DNA from: CAZFPT01 sp046541875
GTDB lineage: Bacteria; Planctomycetota; Phycisphaerae; SM23-33
Assembly (NCBI GenBank): GCA_046541875.1
Contig: JBKHCL010000001.1
Coordinates: 1 to 64,000 of the forward strand
Length of the DNA: 64,000 nucleotides
Direction: 5' to 3'
Of this stretch, positions 12,124 to 21,400 are shown in pieces; position 1 is the first letter of the stretch, and each line of letters opens with the position of its first letter. A program made the translations under genes and the position numbers. The notes below the pieces were generated by a model. The model was not told where the DNA came from. It ran no database searches and saw nothing but the letters and a program-made list of their open reading frames with translations.

Positions 12124-12164
12124 GGCGTCGGTCTCCGTTGCGGTCAATGGTGTTGGAAACGCGG

Positions 12165-12193
12165 ACCATAGCACAGCGGCCGACCGGGGACAA
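12165..12193 (-). promoter_or_regulatory. Sigma70-type promoter for the NDK-like/MBL operon
   Basis: Minus-strand -35 TTGTCC (12188-12193) and -10 TATGGT (12165-12170), spacing 17 bp, about 40 bp upstream of the GTG start at 12123. Its position argues against the longer GTG start at 12174. Confidence 0.5.
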
Positions 12194-12243
12194 GTCCGCT
12201 TCCAGCCCGGAGAGACAGGCGGAATTCGCCGGTGGGGGGTGAA

Positions 12244-12801
12244 CTACGTAAAGGTTTTCAGGCCATGCTTCTTACGAATGTTCTGGGCGGCGGTGAGGGC
12301 GGTGGTGTCGCTCTTGAAGATCCGGATAAGATTGCTGGTCGATATGCCGATCGAGTCGCCGGCGTCGCCGGCGCGTCCCTCGGCTGCTTCGAGGCGATCG
12401 AGCAGTTGGGCCACTACCGCCCAGAAGCGGTGGTCCTTTCGCCCGACGTCGAGGCGGAGGGGGCCTTTGGGGCGGCGTTTGTCTGTATGGATGCACTCGC
12501 TCAGAGGCCGACCGGGTGGATCGGCCAGGTCCACCGGGGCGCGCAGCGAAGTGGCGATCTGCTTGCGAAGGCGTTTGAGGGCGAGGCGCTTGTTCTCGTG
12601 CTGCGAGCGGGACTGGTCGCCGGTGCTCATCAGCCCGCTGGGGGCATGTCGCAGGCGGACGGCGGAGGAGACCTTATTGCGGTGTTGTCCGCCGGGCCCG
12701 GAGGACTTGTAGGTGTCCACGGTGCACTGTTTGAGCAGGGCGTCGTCGCTCAGCGGGAGGAACTGGTGGTGCGTGGCGTCGGGTTGGGACGGTTCGCTCA
12801 T
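12244..12801 (-). CDS. Class I release-factor-like peptidyl-tRNA hydrolase (GGQ protein)
   Basis: A 185-residue protein of the RF-1/ArfB type. The catalytic GGQ loop reads SSGPGGQHRNKVSSAVRL (GGQ 37-39), which in the family enters the ribosomal peptidyl-transferase centre and hydrolyses peptidyl-tRNA. The codon-recognition domains of RF1/RF2 are absent, so a rescue role is likely. The C-terminal 100 residues lack the simple short basic tail of ArfB (they include ECIHTDKRRPKG and a Lys-rich end), so the exact subfamily is open. Two starts are possible, ATG 12801 and ATG 12813; neither has a clear Shine-Dalgarno. A TATGAT at 12809-12814 could be a -10 giving a nearly leaderless mRNA. Confidence 0.82.
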   Translation of the reverse strand: MSEPSQPDATHHQFLPLSDDALLKQCTVDTYKSSGPGGQHRNKVSSAVRLRHAPSGLMSTGDQSRSQHENKRLALKRLRKQIATSLRAPVDLADPPGRPLSECIHTDKRRPKGPLRLDVGRKDHRFWAVVAQLLDRLEAAEGRAGDAGDSIGISTSNLIRIFKSDTTALTAAQNIRKKHGLKTFT

Positions 12802-13130
12802 AGGGGCTATCATACCATCGCGATAGCCTGTTTCACACCGGGCGGTCCGGCGAGAAGGGTGATCGGTTCGCCCGGTGAATCCAGACATTCGCTTCCTGCG
12901 GGCGATGGATGTAAGGTTCTGCCGGCAATTCCATTGCGCGGTTCCGGAGGTCGGCAAGTCGCCGGGCCGGCAGGTTTGGAGGTGGAGGTGGGGTTGTCGA
13001 GTTTTCGGGTGTCGGGTACAATGGGTTCATGCTCATCGGGCCCGGGAGGCCCGGTGCCATGCGTCCCGCGGGCCCGGCCCGGGGAGGCGTTGGAGGCCCG
13101 GTTGTACTTGCTCGAACGGATGGCATACCG
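12802..13130 (+). other. Intergenic region without a recognised gene
   Basis: About 330 bp between the divergent release-factor-like and TPR genes. It holds the TPR promoter at 12994-13022 and a GC-rich leader. Short open frames cross it but show no ribosome site or family resemblance. Confidence 0.6.
12994..13022 (+). promoter_or_regulatory. Sigma70-type promoter for the TPR gene
   Basis: -35 TTGTCG (12994-12999) and -10 TACAAT (13017-13022), spacing 17 bp, giving a leader of about 100 nt before the ATG at 13131. Confidence 0.55.
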
Positions 13131-14480
13131 ATGAACGAATGGACCGACCCGCAGACCCGCGTTGATCGTGCCCACGACCTCTACAAAGAAGGTCGATGGA
13201 CGGAGGCGGCCGACGAGTTGCGCGAGGCGATTCGCCTGAATCCGCACAATGCGTCCTGGCATTTCAATCTCGGTTTGACGCTCGAAGCGATGGGCGAGTA
13301 TCCCGACGCGTGCAAGGCCTTCGAGGCGGCGCTCCAGTTGCAGCCTGAAGACGTCGAAACGCTCAACTGCCTGGGCGTGAATCTCACGCGAACCAGCGAA
13401 TACGCCGAGGCGCTGGCGTGCTTCCGGAAGGTCGAGGCCATCGACCCCGCCTACGAGCCGAGCTACTGCAACCGCATCATTACGTATACCGAAATCGGCG
13501 AGCACGACGAGGCCGAGGTGATGTTCTACACGGCCCGGCTGTTCACCGAAGAATGCCCGCTGTGCTACTACAACATGGGCAACAGCTTCTACGTCCGGGA
13601 AGAGTACCAGCGGGCGGCCTATTGCTGGGAGCAGACGCTGCGCATCGATCCCGGGCACCCCGGTGCCCATGCGCGTCTGGCGGAGCTCGCCTGGCGAGAC
13701 GGCGAGCTGGCCAAGGCGAAAAACCACTACCAGGCCGAGCTGCTGATCAACGCCACGGACGTCGGGGTCTTGGCGGACCTGGGCGAGCTGCTCATCGAGA
13801 TGGATGACCTGGACGGGGCCGGGGAAATCCTCAAACGGGCGCGGGAACTCGACGCGGACCACGTGGATGTGGTCTACCAGCATGGCCGACTGCTGACCCG
13901 CCGCGAGCAGTACCACGACGCGCTGGATTGCTTCGGCCGCGTGTTGGAGATGGAGGACGACTACCGCGGGGCACACGCCGGAATGGCCCGGGCCCTGATT
14001 CGCCTGGAGCGGGTCAACGACGGGGCCAAGCACCTGGTGTACGAGCTGAAAACGTGCAAAGACGACGCCCGCATGTTGCACGAGGTGGGCGAGTTGTTGA
14101 TCGAGGCGCACCTGACGCGCCACGCCCACAACGTGTTCGAGCGCCTGGTGAAGCTCAACCCCGACGACGCCTACGCCCGTCACAACCTGGCCGTCAGTTG
14201 CTTCATGCTCGAGAAGATCGACGACGGCATCGAGCAGTGCCGCGCCGCGATCCGCATCAAGCCCGATTACTCCCTGGCGATGTACAACCTTGCCCTGGCG
14301 TACCATAAGCGAGGCCAATCGGCCCGGGCGCGGCGGTACGCGTCCAAGGCCTTGGAGCTGAATCCCGACGACGAGCACGTTCAGAAGCTCGCGCGTCGGC
14401 TGGGTGGGGGCGAGGGCGTGCTGGGACGCATCGTCGCCCGCTTGACAGGGCGAGACGACGACGACAGGATAAGATCCTGA
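13131..14480 (+). CDS. TPR-repeat protein
   Basis: 449 residues made almost wholly of tetratricopeptide repeats, about eleven to twelve 34-residue units with W/Y-x-x-x-LG and A-F-x-x-A-L-x-L-x-P signatures (EAADELREAIRLNPHN, DACKAFEAALQLQPED, QCRAAIRIKPDYS). No signal peptide or membrane segment is visible, so it is probably a cytoplasmic scaffold. The start MNEWTDPQ is preferred over the longer frame from 13029, whose Gly/Pro/Arg-rich extension does not resemble coding sequence. The SerA-type dehydrogenase begins 48 bp downstream and may be co-transcribed. The binding partner is unknown. Confidence 0.9.
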   Translation: MNEWTDPQTRVDRAHDLYKEGRWTEAADELREAIRLNPHNASWHFNLGLTLEAMGEYPDACKAFEAALQLQPEDVETLNCLGVNLTRTSEYAEALACFRKVEAIDPAYEPSYCNRIITYTEIGEHDEAEVMFYTARLFTEECPLCYYNMGNSFYVREEYQRAAYCWEQTLRIDPGHPGAHARLAELAWRDGELAKAKNHYQAELLINATDVGVLADLGELLIEMDDLDGAGEILKRARELDADHVDVVYQHGRLLTRREQYHDALDCFGRVLEMEDDYRGAHAGMARALIRLERVNDGAKHLVYELKTCKDDARMLHEVGELLIEAHLTRHAHNVFERLVKLNPDDAYARHNLAVSCFMLEKIDDGIEQCRAAIRIKPDYSLAMYNLALAYHKRGQSARARRYASKALELNPDDEHVQKLARRLGGGEGVLGRIVARLTGRDDDDRIRS

Positions 14481-14528
14481 CGCCACGCCCGGCACGCTGC
14501 CGGGCCCACCAGTTGAAGGGACCATCGC

Positions 14529-15458
14529 ATGCCCGTTTTCGTTGTATCCGAACCGCTCAATGAATCCAGCGTGGAATTTCTGCGCGAGCAGGGCGAGGTC
14601 ATCCGCACCACGCCCGAGGACGTCTTGGACGTTATCGACCAGGCCGACGCGCTGGTCGTTCGAACCTATACGCAGGTCAACGAAGAACTGCTGGAGAAGG
14701 CGGCGAATCTCAAAGTCGTCGGCCGGGCCGGGGTTGCCCTGGAGAATATCGACATCCCCGCCTGTCGGGCCCGGGGCGTGGAGGTGGTTCACACGCCGGC
14801 TGCCAATACGCTGGCCGTGGTCGATTACACAACCCGCATGATCATCGAACTCAATCGGCGGTTCCCCACGATGGATCCGCCGGTGAGCCCCGAGGAGTTC
14901 CACCGCTCACGGAAGTTCGTCTACGGGCGGTTCCTCTCGGGTGTGACGCTGGGCATCGTCGGAGCGGGCCGAATCGGCAGCAGGGTCGGACGGGCGGCCG
15001 TCGGGCTGGGGATGGAGGTCCTCTACAACGACATTCTGGAGATCGACCTGGACTACCCAGCCGAGGCGGTCGGCAAGGAGGAACTCTACGCCCGCAGCGA
15101 TATCGTGACGATCCACGTGCCGCTGACGGATCTCACCGAGAAGTTCATCGACGCCGACGCCCTGCGGATGTTCAAGGCCGGTGCGCAGTTCATCAATTGC
15201 GCGCGCGGCCAATGCGTGAACTACAAGGACCTCGCCGAGGCGATGAAGGACGGGCAGATCGCCGCTGCCGCGATCGACTGTCACGATCCGGAACCCCCGC
15301 CGGCCGACTACCCGATGTGGGTGGTGGAGAACGCGATTCTCACTCCGCACATCGCCGCGCGCGTGCCGGACGCCGTGCAGCGCATGTGCGACGTGGTCCA
15401 CGACGTGGCGAAAGTGCTCGCCGGTCAATCGCCCGACTATCCCGCCCCGAAGGAGTAG
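14529..15458 (+). CDS. D-isomer-specific 2-hydroxyacid dehydrogenase (SerA-like)
   Basis: A 309-residue NAD-dependent dehydrogenase. The Rossmann motif GIVGAGRIGSRVG is at residues 142-154, with Asp168 after strand 2 suggesting NAD. The catalytic triad is visible: Arg226 in NCARGQ, Glu255 in DPEPPP, His274 in LTPHIA. It lacks the C-terminal ACT domain of full-length phosphoglycerate dehydrogenase. The substrate may be 3-phosphoglycerate or another 2-hydroxyacid. A second family member lies at 28040-29095. Confidence 0.87.
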   Translation: MPVFVVSEPLNESSVEFLREQGEVIRTTPEDVLDVIDQADALVVRTYTQVNEELLEKAANLKVVGRAGVALENIDIPACRARGVEVVHTPAANTLAVVDYTTRMIIELNRRFPTMDPPVSPEEFHRSRKFVYGRFLSGVTLGIVGAGRIGSRVGRAAVGLGMEVLYNDILEIDLDYPAEAVGKEELYARSDIVTIHVPLTDLTEKFIDADALRMFKAGAQFINCARGQCVNYKDLAEAMKDGQIAAAAIDCHDPEPPPADYPMWVVENAILTPHIAARVPDAVQRMCDVVHDVAKVLAGQSPDYPAPKE

Positions 15459-15754
15459 CTTCCCCGCTGCTGCACAAGGGGCAGGGAGTTGCTGTGCGCT
15501 GAGCGGCAGGGGGCGAGGGAATTTTCCGTGCGATTCTCGCGAAGAAATCGGCCGACCTGGACGTCAACAAGGGTGCGTGGGGGGAGACCGTTTGCTGTGC
15601 GGTGACGCACGCCCGTTGCCCAACGCGCATAAAAAGTCGCCAGCCGACCGACTGCTGCGCAGGGGGAGACGCAACAAGCCAGGACCGGCTGGCGAACTTC
15701 GTGATGACCACCGCCTGCGATATTGGCTGCGGGCAGCGGATAACTCTCTCTTGT

Positions 15755-15771
15755 AGACGAGGACCTCGTCT
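15755..15771. repeat. Perfect 8-bp inverted repeat
   Basis: AGACGAGG, one base, CCTCGTCT: a near-perfect palindrome just before the AT-rich patch. It could be a protein-binding site; no T-run follows it. Confidence 0.6.
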
Positions 15772-15914
15772 CCCCCATTAACAGGAGATAAATATCATAT
15801 TCATTTCGTCCTGTCCAGTCTGATTATACGGTATTTCTTCTACTTGGGCAAAATGTCACCTGAACGTGAAGAAATGGCTTATGTCCATACAATGGCATTT
15901 GCCTGTGAAATCCG

Positions 15915-15952
15915 GGGTATTCACGGGGATTTTCGACGTAGGGTGAATGCCC
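15915..15952 (+). other. Stem-loop with 10-bp stem
   Basis: GGGTATTCAC pairs with GTGAATGCCC around an 18-nt loop, with one G-U pair. It lies in the gene-free stretch and could be part of a structured RNA. Confidence 0.4.
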
Positions 15953-16057
15953 TACAAGCCGGCCGCGGCACGCTGCTCTATGTGCATTTCTGGAAAGCGT
16001 TTCAGAACGGCGTCTGGGTCTGGAAAGGTCGCCGGCGGGCTATTTTGACTGGGGCAT

Positions 16058-16079
16058 GAACCTGAAGGCAGGTTCTTTT
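16058..16079 (+). terminator. Terminator-like hairpin upstream of the DJ-1/PfpI gene
   Basis: GAACCTG, AAGG loop, CAGGTTC (perfect 7-bp stem), then TTTT. It is about 600 bp past the dehydrogenase stop and 216 bp before the next start, so it would end a transcript arising in the gene-free region or attenuate the downstream gene. Confidence 0.45.
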
Positions 16080-16295
16080 CGTGATCGCCAAAATTCTTCC
16101 AGAATTTGTGAATCGTTTCGCGCCTGGCCACAGGCGGGGTGGTCGATGTGGGCGCGCTCTCGATGCCGATCCTTGCAAAGTTCCCGCGCCTTGGGGCATA
16201 CTGATACTCGGCGCATCGGTTGCGACGAGGACCCCTGTGGCGTCGGATCCACCATTCTTTCCTCGTCGGCCGAGGCCCGGACTGGAGGCACGACG

Positions 16296-18404
16296 ATGTC
16301 ACGCATGTGCGCATTGGTGAGCGGTTTGGCTGTTGTGGCGATGTTGCTCTCGCCGCTGAGCGCCGCCGAAGACGACAGCCGCGTCCTGATCCTGCTGGCG
16401 AAGGGATACAACTCCGGGGAGTTCTGGCTGCCGTACCGCACGCTGCAGGCGGCCGGGTACACCGTGGACATCGCCGGACCGGCCAAGGGGACCATCGAAG
16501 CGGGTCGACGCAAGCGCGACCAGGACACCACCGCCAACCTCGCCCTGAAAGACGTCCAGCCGGGCAAGTACGTCGGATTGGTGATTCCCGGGGGGTACTC
16601 CCCGGGCAACCTCGAAAAGCACGCCGCCGCCCTCGACGTGGTTCGCGCCTTCGACCAGGCCGACAAACCCATCAGCGCCATCTGTCATGGTCCGCGTCTT
16701 CTCATGCGGGCCGGCGTGATGAAAACCCGCGTGGGCACCTGTCTGGTGAAGGTTAAGAACGAATTGGCCGACGACTGGAAGGCCGGCGGTTACGGCCGAT
16801 ACGTCGACCGGTCGGTGGTGGTCCACGAGAATTTCGTCACCAGTCGATATCCCGGTGACCTGACGCCATTCTGCCGGGCCACGCTCAAGAAACTTCACGC
16901 CGCCGGCGGACGCAAGCCGCTGACAGGTCGGCGCAACGCGGTCATCATCGCCTCCGGCTTTGACGGCCATCGCAAGTGGGTCTTCCGCGAGACGCTCAAA
17001 TCGATGAACATCGACGCCGAGGTGATCTCCCCGGGCGACGTCGAAAAATTCGTGGACAAGGACGGCTTCGATGCGACGAAGGTTGCCGTCGTCGCCGTCA
17101 TCGGCGAGGACGCCGACGCGCTTGCCGAAAGCGACGCGATGGCAAAGCTCGTTGACGCGATCGGACATACGCGCGATCACGGCGTGCTGCTGGATCCCCG
17201 GCTGAAGAAGCTGCCTAAGACGGTCGACGCAGATGAGAAGACCACCGTCAACGCCGACAACGACGGCGACTGGCTGGCGGCGATCGTGACTGCCGCCGGC
17301 AAGGTCAATGCCCTGCCGGACCAGGCCGGGGACTTCACCCCGCTGGCGGCGATCGTCGTGAAGAACGGCTTCGACGACAAGCAGGTCGCCGCCGCCGAGG
17401 CGGCGCTGCGATACCTGGGCTACCGAACGACCGCGCTGGCCAATAAGAAAGGCTGGCTGGCGGGCAAGGAGGGGATTCCCCTCGAGGCCATGGACGCCCG
17501 TCAGTGGAGCCCGCCGAAAGGGTGGATCAGCGCGAGCCTGATGTCCAAGCCGTTGCCCATCATGGCGATGGCCCCGGAGGACAAGGAGAAGCTCGAAGCG
17601 AAGGTCATCACGGCCTTGCGCACGCTTCGCCCGATCATGAGCCAGGCCCACGCCGAGGCGGTCCCGTTGAGCGAAGCGACGGCAGCGATCGCCCTGCGCA
17701 AGGGGTTCGACGGCAGGGCCGCGGTGGGCATGATGGCTGTGCTCGCCAAGCGCGGCCACAGCGTCGCCCTGGTGCATCACGAGAAGGGCAAGGTCCGCGG
17801 GATCAACGGGATCGTTCTGGAGGCCTCCGCCACGTATGACCAGGCAAAGATGGCCATGGGTAAGCCGGTAATCGTCGCTCCGGGCAGCTATTGGCCGGAA
17901 AAGACCGAGGCCCGACAGGCCGATCAGCCCAAGTGGGTCCAGGAGCAGGGCAAGAAGGATGAGGCCCGCCTGGCGTGGATTCTCAAGCAGTATGACGGGG
18001 GCGCGACGCTGGTGACCTTCGGGCTCGACAGCCTGTCCATCGGCAAACAGCCCCGCTTCAAAGGCAAGAAATTCGCCGCCCCGGACCAGTGCGTCTGGAG
18101 CTTCGGGCGAGACGGAGGCCGATACAGCGGGGACGACGCCCGCCTCTCGACGGACCGCTTTCTCAGCTGCGAGGGCTCCGACGCCATCGGCGATCTGCTG
18201 CGCCTCGCCGACGAGAAGAAAATGCTTTTGGCGATCAAATCCATAGGCCAGGCCGATGCGAAGAGGAAGTCCGGTGAAGCTCAGGCCGCCAAGCCCGCCA
18301 AACCCAAGCCGATCAAGCTCAAGGCCAACGGTGAGTGCTACAACGTCATGGTGAAGAAGGCCGGCTACAAGGTCATGTCGATGGTTTTCCGGGATCAGCC
18401 CTGA
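16296..18404 (+). CDS. Multidomain DJ-1/PfpI-family protein, exported
   Basis: 702 residues after a GGAGG. A signal peptide is evident (VSGLAVVAMLLSPLSAAE). The first domain (about 28-205) is a DJ-1/PfpI-type class I glutamine-amidotransferase-like fold with LVIPGGYSPG and the nucleophile elbow AICHGPRLL (Cys130). Two or three further blocks begin in the same way (NAVIIASGFDG near 218, LAAIVVKNGFDD near 350, AAIALRKGFDG near 465) but lack the Cys-His elbow, so they look like degenerate copies. The tail is Lys/Pro-rich. Deglycase, protease or cysteine hydratase activity cannot be chosen. It lies 55 bp upstream of the heparinase-like gene, probably in one operon. Confidence 0.78.
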   Translation: MSRMCALVSGLAVVAMLLSPLSAAEDDSRVLILLAKGYNSGEFWLPYRTLQAAGYTVDIAGPAKGTIEAGRRKRDQDTTANLALKDVQPGKYVGLVIPGGYSPGNLEKHAAALDVVRAFDQADKPISAICHGPRLLMRAGVMKTRVGTCLVKVKNELADDWKAGGYGRYVDRSVVVHENFVTSRYPGDLTPFCRATLKKLHAAGGRKPLTGRRNAVIIASGFDGHRKWVFRETLKSMNIDAEVISPGDVEKFVDKDGFDATKVAVVAVIGEDADALAESDAMAKLVDAIGHTRDHGVLLDPRLKKLPKTVDADEKTTVNADNDGDWLAAIVTAAGKVNALPDQAGDFTPLAAIVVKNGFDDKQVAAAEAALRYLGYRTTALANKKGWLAGKEGIPLEAMDARQWSPPKGWISASLMSKPLPIMAMAPEDKEKLEAKVITALRTLRPIMSQAHAEAVPLSEATAAIALRKGFDGRAAVGMMAVLAKRGHSVALVHHEKGKVRGINGIVLEASATYDQAKMAMGKPVIVAPGSYWPEKTEARQADQPKWVQEQGKKDEARLAWILKQYDGGATLVTFGLDSLSIGKQPRFKGKKFAAPDQCVWSFGRDGGRYSGDDARLSTDRFLSCEGSDAIGDLLRLADEKKMLLAIKSIGQADAKRKSGEAQAAKPAKPKPIKLKANGECYNVMVKKAGYKVMSMVFRDQP

Positions 18405-18459
18405 TTCCGTCGGGCCACTGGACGGCACCCACACAATCAAGACAGGAAGGAATCATCTC

Positions 18460-21400
18460 ATGAAATCGCTGCGTTTTCTCGTTTCTCTCACCGTCGTCTG
18501 GACGGTTCTCGCATGCGTCACGCCATCGGGCGCCGGGCCGAAGGACGTCGAGCACCCGTTCATCTTCATGACCAAGGCCGACGTTGCCGCCGCGAAGGAG
18601 GCCGTCGCGAACGAGCAATGGGCCAAGGACGAACTCCAGCGCGTTCGCGAGAAGCGCGGCTGGGGCCAGACCCAGCGCGACCTGCTGCTTTGGCTGGTCG
18701 CCGGCGACGAGAAGGCCCGCGACCGCCAGAAGAAATATCTCCTCAGCTACGCCGGGAAAGGCGCCGGCCGCCTGCCGTGGAGCGACAACTACCTCTCGGT
18801 GATCCGCTACGACGCCCTCTACAGCGAACTCACGCCGGCCGAGCGCGAGCGCATGCTCGCCACGTTCCGCAAGAACGCCGAATGGGCCATCAAGCACACC
18901 CGCAGGCTCACAAAGCACAACTGGCTGCCGAACATGCAATGGCCCCGATCGTTCAGTGCCCAGATGATGGCGCTGTGCACGAAGGATGAGGATCTCATCC
19001 GCCGCGTGTTCGAGAGCCCCAACGGGTTCAAGTGGTATTTCGACCAGTACGTCTCCGACGGGTACTTCTACAACGAGGAGTTCGGCAAGCAGACCTCCAT
19101 GATCGGCGAGCTGCTGCTGTGGTGTCGCGGGACGAAGAACCTCGGGCTCAACCAGTATGGCTTCGGATACACCGGCAAGGGCGGGGCGACGATGAAGAAG
19201 TACCTCCAGTCGCTGATGATCCTTGGAATGGGGCAAGTGGATCTGGGAACATCCCGCCCACACTACGCGAAACTCACCATGGGCGACGCCAAGGGCGGCC
19301 CGCACCCGGGTTACGCATTCCAGCATGCCCTGGTCAGCGGTTACCTTACCGACGGCAGCGGCGGCGAGAATCGCTGGTACGCCTCGAACATGAACGGGCG
19401 CGACCACAAGAACCGCAAGGTCTCCAAGATGCACATGCCCATGTGGTTCGAGGTCTCCCACGCCACCTGGCCGGAGGCGCACTTCGATTACTTCCTCGCG
19501 CAGATGCGCAGCCCGAAGGACGACAAATACTACCCCTCGCTGTACTGGGGGCTGGACCCGATCGACCCCAACGAGGTCACCCCGCCGGCGGCGCCCTGCG
19601 GCGTGTACGACGAGCGGGGGCTGGTCATTCTCCGCTCGGATGAGTCCCCGAAGTTCTGGGAGAGCAGGAATTCCCTGGCCTTGGGGCTGCGACTGGCGAC
19701 GCCGTATGTGCATCACGTGCCCGACAACTTCTGCCTGACGGGTTTTTACGCCCACCAGCGGCCGATTTATCTCAACCGGCAGGTCTCCGGGGGGTACGCG
19801 GGCACCGACGCCGGCTGGAGCAATTCCGTGCGGAGTCATAACGGCGTGATGGTGGACAACCGCGAGCCGCGATCGATCGGGATCATTCCCTCGCCGCGGC
19901 GCGATTTCAACAAGCACGTGAAATTCGTCGCCGCCCGCGGCAAGGGCGTCTATCCGGACGTGGACATGACGCGGGCCCTGATGCTCACCGGCGAGTACCT
20001 CTTCGACGTCTACGCGCTGAAGAGCGATCGGCCTCGGAGCTACCTCTGGAGCGCCCACACGCTGGGGCACCTCTGTCCGCAGCGGCCGACCGACTGGGCC
20101 AAAACGCGACAGCTCATCGGCAGCGTATTCGATCTGACCGGCGAGCGGTCTTACACGCCGGGCGAGAAGCAGTGGACGGTGACGGCCTACCAGACCTCGG
20201 CCGGCGCTCCGCGTCACAGCGGGCTGGGTGAGAGCTGGTTCAAACGTCGCGTGGGTGTGCGTATGACCATGCTCGGGGAGATAGGCACGACCGCCTACAC
20301 CGCCATCGCCCCCGCGACGGCCGGCGCGAAGTTCCGCATCCGCCGCAGTGCCGACGAACCGGGCGGGGCGAGCATCCTCGCCCACCGCACCGCGAAGCAA
20401 ACGATGTTCGTGGCGGTGCACGAGCCCTACGAAGACACCCATCGGATCCGAGACATCCAACGCATCGCCCGGACCGACGACGCGGTAGCTGTGGCGATCC
20501 GAGGCGATGGCTGGACCGACATCCTGGCCGTTCGCATCGGCGACGATGCCAATGAGCTCATCGAACTGAAACGCGGGCCGTATCGGCTGAGCTTCCGCAA
20601 CTATGCGTACGTCCGCATGACGCCATCGAAGCTGTCGGCCACCGGCGGGCTTGTGAAGGGGCATTTTCCCTGGACGGGCAAGGGCACGCCGGCCGTCATG
20701 CTGAACGGATCGAGGGAGCGGAGCTACCTTCGCGACGGGATGATCTACGTGGACCTCAAGCCGGCCGGCGAGAAACACGGCCCTGCCATTCTCACCTCGA
20801 AAGGGCAGGTCGGTCCGATCGCGTCCCGGTGGTTCCCGCGTCAGGTGGCCTTCAAGACCGGCGGGTCGGCGAAGGCCACACTCACGCTTCGCAACATCGG
20901 GTCTCAGCCGGCCGACGCGACGGTGGCCGTTTCCGCCGGGGATGGGCTGTCCTGCGAGCCGAGCGTGGTCGAACTCGACGCACTCGCCCCGGGCGCCGAG
21001 AAGCGTGTTCAGGTCATCGTCTCGGGCGACAAGACGCAGGCCAACCGTCTCCAGACGATCCGCACGTGGAGCGAGGAGGGCGACGTGCCGGTTCAGCCGG
21101 CGGAGCTCACCGTCGCCCACGGCGTGTCGGTCGTGTGGCGGCAGGTCTGGCCGAGGGATTTCTCGCGGACCGTCTACGCCCCGCGCTACACCGCCCGGTA
21201 CGACTACATGAAGCAGACCAACGCCGCGATGCTCCTGGACCCATCCGGGCGGGACCACACCCTCGCCCGTCGCGGCGGCGGGCCGTTGCCCAAGCTCTAC
21301 CGGGCTCAGCCGGACCCGAAGAAGAAGGGCGATTGGGACGTGGATCGCGTGGAGGTTCACGGGTTCCGGGCGTTCAAGCCGAGGCTGGAGAAGGGCGGTC

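Larger units (their letters stand above)
15459..16295. other. Long intergenic region, no recognised gene, several hairpins
   Basis: 837 bp without a convincing protein gene. It contains the palindrome 15755-15771, an AT-richer patch at about 15781-15860, a stem-loop 15915-15952 and a terminator-like hairpin 16058-16079. A 71-codon frame at 15844-16059 has no ribosome site and no recognisable family. The first 250 bp contain G-rich runs and two similar words (CTGCTGCACAAGGGG near 15468 and CTGCTGCGCAGGGGG near 15652). Confidence 0.6.

Noticed and set aside
12810..14903. A long minus-strand frame opposite the TPR and dehydrogenase genes
   Set aside because: No ribosome site or domain; it covers two clear plus-strand genes.
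15437..15778. A 113-codon minus-strand frame in the gene-free stretch
   Set aside because: No ribosome site, Cys/Arg/Ser-rich composition of non-coding GC-rich DNA, and it runs into the dehydrogenase gene.
15844..16059. A 71-codon plus-strand frame in the gene-free stretch
   Set aside because: No Shine-Dalgarno and no family resemblance; it contains the stem-loop at 15915-15952. Left as possible but unsupported.
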